The position numbers and the translations under genes are program-made. This document shows positions 56,541 to 64,000 of a DNA stretch of 64,000 nt, in pieces. The first letter of the stretch is position 1; each line of letters begins with the position of its first letter. The notes beneath the pieces were generated by a model that saw nothing but the letters and a program-made list of their open reading frames with translations, had not been told where the DNA came from and searched no databases. The DNA is from Medicago truncatula (lineage: Eukaryota; Streptophyta; Magnoliopsida; Fabales; Fabaceae). The DNA is taken from NCBI RefSeq assembly GCF_003473485.1, contig NC_053045.1:49394494-49458493 (forward strand). Direction: 5' to 3'.

Positions 56541-57850
56541 GCATTATTATCATGATGTGGTCTTGTGTAATTCATCAAATATACTTGGTTTGGGATAACC
56601 TTAATAATTTTTTACTTGCCCTTCCAGAATGGTTAACCTAGTTTGTTTGTTTGTTCGCTTGTAGGCAGTAGCATCTAGTATTTACTTGGGTTTAATTAAA
56701 ACTTGATGTTTGTTTAGTAGTTTTCAACTTTGCATTTCTCAGGGTTATGTGAAGCTTGATTGTGCAGTTTGACAATCTACCAAGTTGTGCTTCCAATTTG
56801 AGTGTTGTCAAAAAGTTAGGACTATTACTTTTCCTACCCTATCATTTTCTCACATTCTCACATGTCCTATTTTTCTTTTCTTTCAAAAATACTCCTTGTT
56901 CGGATTATATAATCTGAAAATAACTATCAATCTATATGTGTTGCCCAGTATTTAAAAGAAAGAGAGGTGTGTATTATTTCATTGACATAATTATAAATGA
57001 CAAAAACATAAAATAAATATAATTATAAACAAAATTAATGGAACAAAGATGATACAAATTTTTATTTTATTATAAGTTAAATTATAAGGTTTGTTTCCTT
57101 TTTAGGGTGAAAGAGATCTTGGTGGTCAACCTTACACCCAAGCAGACCAACCTCGCATCCAGATAGGCCGCACTTCTTTGCAGTGTGGCACCATCCCCAT
57201 TGATCATTCCTACAATCATTGGATTTTCAAAGTAGCCTTTTGTATGAAAGACCAATGAAGGAAAAACATTGTTGTAGAAGAATGGAGGTGGTGTTAAAGA
57301 GTATTTATAAGGGAAATTTGTGAATAATGAGTAGCATAGAGTGTAGCGATTCTTAATTATGGGTCAAAAAACGTGTTCAAAGAGTTTTACTGGCCATTAA
57401 AGCCCGTAAAATCCTTTGAAAAACATGTTCCATGAGTTACTCTTGCTGAGCAAGTAACCGTCCAACACTTTGAGTTGATTCAGACTCTACAATCCAAAAT
57501 GTTTCAGATTATAGAATCTGAAATGCTTCAATAATGAGTTAAAACGAGTGAAACTTCGTACTTTGTAGGGTGAGGGATATTTCGAGTTATACAATCCGAA
57601 AACCTTATGCACATATTTCTATGTGGTCCACATTGCACCAACAGTTTTTGTGATCCATGACGGCCTAAGACTTCTATAAATTAGTCTGCCTGTTTTCTAG
57701 ATTTTAGAATCTGAAAATAAGGCGTCGAGAAGATTGTAGTGTTGAAAATAAAATCACATAAAAGATGAAGATATGCATACACAAATGAGAATATGAAACT
57801 TATATTCTCGATAAGTGTTTTAATCATGGAGGAGGAAGAAAGAGACAAGA
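56541..57850. other. spacer with dispersed TTATAGAATCTGAAA palindromes
   Basis: After the MYB 3' untranslated region, imperfect palindromes of the type CGGATTATATAATCTGAA recur at about 56898, 57500, 57590 and 57700. Between them (57105-57290, minus strand) an open stretch contains NPMIVGMINGDGATLQRSAA, which I do not recognise. This may be a decayed non-autonomous transposon. Confidence 0.35.
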
Positions 57851-57852
57851 CC

Positions 57853-58645
57853 GTTCCTAGAGTTTTACAGACCTTAGGCATAATATGAAAAAGGCCCCCT
57901 TATATGATATATCATAAATTTTTTTAGTTCATTGTTGTGATTTTATGTCTTCATTTTAATTTTTTCCCGCTTTTTACCAACAAAAAAGAACAAAAAAAAA
58001 AAAGATGAGTAGGCCATATCATCCTAAATGCGTCTCATATCGGTTTCATGATCGTGAACATGTCTCGCATGATTTTCCATTATCAAATTCAATTTTGTAA
58101 TCATTTTAATAATTCAAGAAAGTTGACATTACTATTATGATATAATTTAATTTTTTGGAACCTTTGAAAAAGACCATTAAGATTAATTTCTCTAATAGGC
58201 AGATTTTCAACTAAAATATAATTTGTTTAGTTATAAAATTGTCTCAATTTCTTGGATAATAAATATTACCAATATTTTTAATATTAGTGAGACACATTAT
58301 TAGGTAAAAAGGTCCCAAAAAATATCACCAATTTCTTCGAGAATAATTGTTTTGGCAGATTATTAAGAAGAAAAAAAAACATTAAAGGGAGGGTGTATAT
58401 ATAATTTTTTTATATACAGGGGTGTATATAGTAAATAACGAAAAAAAAGGGCCTAAAACTTGAACAAGCTTCAGTCCAGCCTTTCATCATTACAATGTTT
58501 GGGCCTTTCAGTGAATATTTCTATACACATCCCGCAAAAACCAAATATTTCTATATACACCCCCACCTTAAAAAAAAATTAGGGCCCCTACCGGCATGGG
58601 CCCTAGGCCGTCACACCCCTGGCCTAAGCCTAGGGCCAGCCTTGA
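57853..58645. mobile_element. hAT-like non-autonomous element (tentative)
   Basis: The left side has CCGTTCCTAGAGTTTTACAG with GCATAATATG and AAAGGCCCCC. The right side has GGCCCTAGGCCG and GGCCTAAGCCTAGGGCCAGC. The latter reads like the GGCCGGCCCT-type termini of some legume hAT elements. Inverted-repeat quality is poor and no target duplication was found. A possible second element with GGGGTGTATATA/TATATACACCCC ends is nested at about 58420-58566. Confidence 0.35.
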
Positions 58646-59060
58646 GAGATAGCATGTTTGATCATCCAATAAAGTGGAGAGCATCGCTATCAATTTGAAA
58701 CCTATATTTCAAACGTAGAAGGATAACTATTACAATATTTACTAATTACTCCCTTCACAAAAAACATAATCTGGTAAGTAAAAGTTTTTTGGAATTGAAT
58801 AAGTTATCAGAAAACTTAAGTTTTATTGAATTTTTTTTAAAGAATCCGGTTAAATTGTAGATTTCTTCAAAGCTCCAAGGACAAAAACATATCACAAATA
58901 TAAACATTTAGATATTAGGTTCATGTCAATTAATTAAATATTTATTTAGTTATCTAATTAGAAATCTAAATAGTCTATGTACCCAAAAAAAATATAAATA
59001 GTTTTATTACGTAATTTTACGCTAATCAATTACGACTTCTGATTAATACAAATATTATAA

Positions 59061-59287
59061 GGGTTAAATATATTTTTAATCCTTACATTTTGCGCCCCTT
59101 TGAAGAATAGTCCCTACATTTTATTAAATATTTCTAAAATCCTCATATTTTATCTCCCTTATCAAAATTAGTCACTGTTGTTAATTCTCTAACGAAATGC
59201 TGATATGACAGTTAATGGATTCAAAAATGTAAGGACTATTCTTCAAAGTCAAGCAAAATGCAGGACCAAAAAAAATATATTTAACCC
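59061..59287. mobile_element. non-autonomous TIR element, GGGTTAAATATATTTTT family
   Basis: Left GGGTTAAATATATTTTTAAT and right (reverse-complemented) GGGTTAAATATATTTTTTTT are inverted. Inner words (TTACATTTTGC, GAAGAATAGTCC) are mirrored by GCAAAATG and GGACTATTCTTC. 227 bp. Relative of 4592-5065. Confidence 0.75.
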
Positions 59288-59545
59288 TAATGCAGGATGT
59301 AAAATATTTCGAGATAAAAAATATTCCAAAAGAGTAATATATGATAACCTAATATATATTATCTTTTTATTTGATTATTTCTTAAAATAGACCTTAAATA
59401 CAAAATATGTGTGTATCAATTTTAATTTCAAATAGAAATTAAATTGTAGTATGTCAATATGGATATTTGAAAATTATGTCGAATCAAAAAAATTAATTAC
59501 GTTCACATCACCCAAACAAGACATATTTTCAATACAATCTTTATC

Positions 59546-59740
59546 ACATTCAAATAATTACCATAAATATTTCTTTCTTTCTTTTGAGAGTACGTTCAAA
59601 TAATTAGCATAAATATTTATTTCTTTCCTCTGAGAGAAAGAAATATTTCTTTCTTTCTTTTGAGAGCACATTCAAATAATTAGCATAAATATTTCTTTCT
59701 TTCTTTTGAGAGCACATTCAAATCATTAGCATAAATATTT
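59546..59740. repeat. 46-bp tandem repeat array, about 4 units
   Basis: Units contain AAATATTTCTTTCTTTCTTT, GAGAGCACATTCAAAT and AATTAGCAT. Complete units begin near 59565, 59641 and 59687, with a shortened one (ATTTATTTCTTTCCTCTGAG) at about 59613. Unit borders vary slightly. Confidence 0.8.
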
Positions 59741-59747
59741 AGTTATT

Positions 59748-59822
59748 TCTAAATATAAGTGTTTTATTTTTTTGACAAATTCTAATATAAGTGTATTTTT
59801 TTAAGGAATCTAATATAAGTGT
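59748..59822. repeat. two successive poly(T) micro-insertions in one site
   Basis: TCTAATATAAGTGT occurs three times (59748-59762 with one extra A, 59781-59794, 59809-59822). The first gap is TTTATTTTTTTGACAAAT (18 bp) and the second ATTTTTTTAAGGAA (14 bp). Both gaps are T-rich, as in the other micro-insertions, and the first shares GACAAAT with the insert at 41621-41641. Confidence 0.75.
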
Positions 59823-59987
59823 TATTATCATCATAAATATAATTCTAATAAATCCTTATCTTAATATTATGGTTTTCAAATCACAAACAAATGTGATATC
59901 AAACATTTTTTTGAGATGTTATCAAACATATATAGCCAATATATATTCAGGAAGATCCGTGTGTATCCTAATATTATTGTGCGTCGG

Positions 59988-60070
59988 ATATGAGTTTAAC
60001 TCAATTGATATTGATAATGCATAACATATGCGAGATCAAGGTTCAAGCTACGGCCACAAAAAAAAGTTTT
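59988..60070 (+). mobile_element. tRNA-derived SINE fragment
   Basis: ATGAGTTTAACTCAATTGAT resembles a tRNA A-box and CAAGGTTCAAGCTACGGCC a B-box about 45 bp later, followed by an A run. A second, cut-off copy of the head (GGATGTGAGCTTAACTCAGT) is at 60239-60270. Confidence 0.6.
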
Positions 60071-60274
60071 TTTGGTAAATTAGAGATCATAAATATGTAT
60101 AAAGTCATCTTATATCCAATTAGAAATTTAAATAGTCAGCTTTATTATTTAATTTGATCACTAATCAATTAAAATTTTGATTGATTAATTAATAGTAAAC
60201 ACAATTACGATAAAGATTTTAACTTATTTAATGATAAAGGATGTGAGCTTAACTCAGTTGATATTGATAAATGA

Positions 60275-60960
60275 CCTATCCGAAACAAACTTAAAATTTA
60301 AAGGACCTATCTGAAACTTTAGAAACTTAAATGATCTATCTGAAATAAACATAAAACTTAAAGGACTCGGGAAGGTATTTGATCTATAATTAAATAATTT
60401 GGTTTAATTTTCTATTAAATAATTATTTGTCAAATTTTACTTACGTTTTTTTTGTGGAACTTGAGATTTCTAAAATTCATTTCACTTGAACCGAATAGTT
60501 AACACAAGAAAAATCAATAAAATTCAAGTTAATTGAAGACCAAACTTACACGGTAACAAATCAAAGTTTGAATATTACCACTTAGAAATGAATGGATCAA
60601 CTTAATGTTTGATTAAGACATCTGAGATGAAGGACATTCAAGAAGAAGAAATAAAATTTAAAAGGGCAAAAAATGAAAAGAGTAGATGAGGCCACGAGGG
60701 TAGATATTTTAAGCTTCTAGATGATTGCTCAGCTAATTCTCGTTGGAACAGTAATTAATAACTACGATAACATAAAAAGAAAAGTTAAATTTCATCAAAA
60801 TAAATAAATAAAGAAAAACAGCATGGTCCGTTTGGATATTGTAATGTAAAAACAAAATTCAAAGATCGACTTTGAAAGTCGCATCTATCTATCCACTTTT
60901 ATTTTTTCAACATAATCTCAATCATTTTTATACTCCTATTTGTTTTCCCCAAAAAGAAAA
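60275..60960. other. spacer upstream of the acyl-CoA oxidase gene
   Basis: AT-rich and probably the promoter region of the acyl-CoA oxidase gene. No coding frame or transposon was recognised. Confidence 0.4.
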
Positions 60961-60963
60961 ACA

Positions 60964-60973
60964 CTATATAAAG
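60964..60973 (+). promoter_or_regulatory. probable TATA box of the acyl-CoA oxidase gene
   Basis: CTATATAAAG lies 167-176 bp upstream of the ATG at 61140, in a plain AT context. It is a good match to a plant TATA box and leaves a leader of about 135 nt with a CTTTCTTCTTTC tract (61078-61100). Confidence 0.6.
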
Positions 60974-61139
60974 CGAGTACATTAGTCGCAAATTTCTGGC
61001 GTCATTACATTTGTCTACTCGTGCAAAGAATAAGCAAATCTCGTAGTTCTCATTACTTCTTATTCTCAAACACCACTTTTCTTTCTTCTTTCTTTCTTCT
61101 TATTCAAAACAGAATAGAACTGTTACGTTTTGAAGAACA

Positions 61140-63735
61140 ATGGAAGGTGAAGATCACTTAGCTTTCGAAAGGAACAAAGCTGAATTCGATGTGGACGCAA
61201 TGAAAATCGTTTGGGCAGGTTCCGCTCATGCTCTTGAAGTTTCTGATCGAATGTCTCGCCTCGTTGCCAGTGATCCGGTTTTTTTTCTTCCTCAACTCTT
61301 CAATTTCGTCCTTCTCTTAGCTTCTTGTGTCTTCATATTTTTAACAATAACAATTCTTATTCATTCATTTTACGGATCCTAGAGCTTCTGATTTATTTTA
61401 TTACATTTTTATTTTTATTTGTGAAAGTATTTAATTTAATTCATATACACTGTGTCGGTATTAAGATCATTTTAATCATAATTCATAACTACTTCTAAAT
61501 TCACATTTGATTCATCGTTACACTTATAACCGACAGTGTATCAAAATTGAATAAACAACTTATTTGTAGCTTATAGCGCAAACACTTATCATGATTGTAG
61601 AATCTTACATAATCTATTTCCATAGCAATTGTTTTTGCGTATGCTATAAGTTGTTTTCATAAGCTTTCTGGAAGAACTTATGAAAATAAGATGATAAAAG
61701 CTTATGAAAAGTGTTATAAGCTGTATTTGTAAGTTCTCACAAAACTTAAGCCATTAGATACACTCAAATAAGTTAATCCAAACAGGCCCTTAGAATGAAA
61801 TTGGCATTGCTCTGCTGCTGTGATGTGTTAATGATAGTAAAATTGATTGAAACAGGCACTTATCATACTAAAACTGATTGATGTGTTAATGTTTACTGTA
61901 TAACTTGTTCCTAGCTTCATGTACTTGCTCTTTTGTGCGAGTTTGTAATACAGTGGTGATTTTTTAATTTTAATAAGTGTCTGAAATTTTTGATTGTCAT
62001 GTGTAGGCATTTAGAAAGGATCATAGACCCATGCTTGGTAGGAAAGAGTTATTTAAGAGCACTTTGAAGAAAGCAGCTTATGCATGGAAAAGGATTATTG
62101 AGCTTCGTCTTACTGGTAGGTTCTATTCTTTCTCTAGTTTGCATTTGGTATCTTGTTTGTTTCTTCAATGAGTGGTCGCCTAATGATGTTTTTCAACGAT
62201 ATTTATCATACAGAGGAGGAAGCTTCTATGCTTAGATCCTTTGTGGATGAGCCTGCTTTTACCGATCTTCATTGGGTACAACTCAATTTCTTTTCCTGCT
62301 GGCATTCCTATATTTAAGATCATACTTATTTGTAAAGAGATATCTCATATCGATCTAGTGTGTAAATTCTTTTTCAGGGAATGTTTATTCCTGCTATCAA
62401 AGGACAAGGAACCGAGGAACAGCAGCAAAAGTGGCTGCCTTTGGCACAAAGGATGCAAATAATTGGTTGCTATGCCCAAACCGAACTTGGTCATGGATCT
62501 AATGTTCAAGGGCTAGAAACAACGGCAACATTTGATCCCAAAACAGACGAGTTTGTCATTCATAGCCCCACATTGACTTCCAGCAAAGTGAGTAAAATCG
62601 GAGATGGCTTATGACAGCCTCTTTACTTGTCTTTTGAGACGCATTTTCATGATGTGAAGACCTAGAATCTTAATCTTAAGATGTTGATGTTTCATTCATA
62701 AGCACATTCGGGGGGAAGCAGCTTGCGCTTGCACCCCCTTTTCCACTATTTATTGTGTATACTTGTTTTAAATAGTATTTGATGAACATCATATTTTTAT
62801 TCATTTTAAAGAACATTTAATGTCACTCTTTTGATGTTGATTTAAACAGTGGTGGCCTGGTGGATTGGGTAAAGTGTCAACACATGCTGTTGTTTATGCC
62901 CGACTAATTACTGATGGTCGAGATCATGGAGTGCATGGTAATTACATACCTTAATCATCCAAATTTGTGTTTTAATATTCAGATTTCAATTAGTTAACAA
63001 TCTGTCCAATTGGATCATTGGAAGGCTTCATTGTCCAGCTGCGGAGTCTCGATGATCACTTACCTCTTCCTGGCATAACTGTTGGCGATATTGGAATGAA
63101 ATTTGGAAATGGAGCATATAACACTATGGACAATGGGGTTCTGAGGTTTGAACATGTACGGATTCCAAGGGATCAAATGTTAATGAGGTTAGTTTTTCTT
63201 ACTCATATATACCTCTCTTCCCTCTACTGGAGCAAACCTATAATCGTAGTTGGGGGTTTCAGGGTATTTGATTCATACATGATCTGCATTGACTGTCTAG
63301 TTCCTTTCATTCATAAAAAATAATAACAACATTGGATTTTAAATAAGGGGAAGTGGATTGGTAAAGGTCATTTGTCTTAATAATTCAGGTAAACTCAAAG
63401 AGGTTTATCTATGACAATTTGACAAGATAAGCATATCATAAACTGACTTTGTTTTAACGCATTTTAAATTGTCATTGTGCTTATCCGTTCGTGTCAATAT
63501 ATACAGAGTATGACAGTTTTTCTTTAATCCTACCAGGGTTTCACAGGTTACTAGGGAAGGAAAATATGTACAATCCAATGTTCCGAGACAATTAGTTTAC
63601 GGTACTATGGTATATGTGAGACAAACAATTGTCTCTGATGCGTCGACTGCTATGTCGAGAGCTGTTTGCATTGCTGCAAGATACAGTGCTGTTCGAAGAC
63701 AGTTTGGGGGAAATAATGGAAGTCTTGAATCACAG
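61140..63735 (+). CDS. ACX1-like: peroxisomal acyl-CoA oxidase, ACX1 type (5' part, gene continues past window)
   Basis: A flavoenzyme that oxidises long-chain acyl-CoA to trans-2-enoyl-CoA with release of H2O2, the first step of peroxisomal beta-oxidation. ACX1 also acts in jasmonate synthesis. Seven exons are visible: 61140-61277, 62007-62115, 62214-62275, 62378-62587, 62850-62937, 63025-63187 and 63537-63735, all joining in frame to 323 residues, about half of the usual 660-670. The N-terminus MEGEDHLAFERNKAEFDVDA is nearly that of Arabidopsis ACX1. FAD/substrate-domain motifs are CYAQTELGHGSNVQGLETTA (134-153), WWPGGLGKVSTHAVV, and TMVYVRQTIVSDAS with YSAVRRQFG. The last donor (CAG before GTGATT at 63736) is in phase 0. 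The rest of the protein, including the C-terminal peroxisomal targeting signal expected for ACX1, lies beyond the window. No defects seen. Confidence 0.95.
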
Positions 63736-64000
63736 GTGATTTGTACAGGCCCTTTGTTGATACACATTATTAGTGCTGCTGGACAGTCTTATTTTATCAA
63801 AACAGATGCTCCTGGGTTTTTCTTTAAATTAAAAAGAATGTAAAATGCAATAAAAAGGTGATTAAGCTTATATATTGGAGAAAATCTTTTCTTTTTCCTT
63901 TTTAAATTTTGATGATTTTTTGAAATAATTAAGGTGATTATTTATAATAAAAAAACTGAACCAAAATGAATTTTAGTACAGAAATTTAATCTATGCAATA

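Noticed and set aside
1-64000. CRISPR array, operon or bacterial-type defence system
   Set aside because: The window is clearly plant nuclear DNA with spliced genes; regular short repeats with unique spacers are absent.

Overview
This is a 64 kb piece of an AT-rich plant nuclear genome. Genes are sparse, have many introns, and are separated by long AT-rich spacers full of small transposons. The gene families and repeat types (2-ODD array, KUA1-type MYB, peroxisomal acyl-CoA oxidase, legume-style SINEs and 9-bp-TSD MITEs) suggest a eudicot, most likely a papilionoid legume of the Medicago/Trifolium kind. That placement is inference from family resemblance, not a database match.

Layout. (1) 0.77-2.0 kb, minus strand: a complete four-exon HD-ZIP class II gene of the HAT4/ATHB-2 type. 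(2) 4.6-19.4 kb: no host gene I can support. It holds a copia-type LTR, a LINE reverse-transcriptase scrap, several Stowaway-type hairpins, Mutator-like MITEs with 9-bp target duplications, and hAT-like fragments. (3) 21.4-22.4 kb, minus strand: a three-exon DUF1639 gene with a telobox pair upstream. (4) 22.6-29.4 kb: spacer with SINEs, a hAT-like element, an RNase H-like pseudogene and a MITE. (5) 29.6-48.6 kb: a tandem array of 2-oxoglutarate/Fe(II) dioxygenase genes. Two copies are intact with eleven exons each (313 and 322 residues). A third is clearly dead, and a lone terminal exon remains of a fourth. The array is interrupted by a LINE, a SINE, hAT and Mutator-like MITEs, and a retroposed segment carrying an organelle-type tRNA-His. 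(6) 48.9-51.0 kb: a hAT element with target duplication and a decayed TTF-type transposase, inserted in or beside an RNase H-like fragment. (7) 53.5-56.5 kb: a complete three-exon MYB-related gene (CCHC knuckle plus SHAQKYF MYB repeat, KUA1/MYBS3 type). (8) 61.1-64 kb: the first seven exons of a peroxisomal acyl-CoA oxidase of the ACX1 type, running off the right edge.

The host genes do not form a pathway. The HD-ZIP II and KUA1-type proteins are transcriptional repressor families, ACX1 acts in peroxisomal beta-oxidation (including jasmonate formation), and the dioxygenases look like specialised-metabolism enzymes. The most unusual pattern is a set of about a dozen very small insertions (13-26 bp). 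Each is little more than a poly(A)/poly(T) run with a few extra bases and is flanked by perfect or near-perfect direct repeats of 8-19 bp. They look like extreme 5'-truncated LINE-mediated insertions. All splice sites were placed by eye from reading frame, GT/AG borders and family knowledge.
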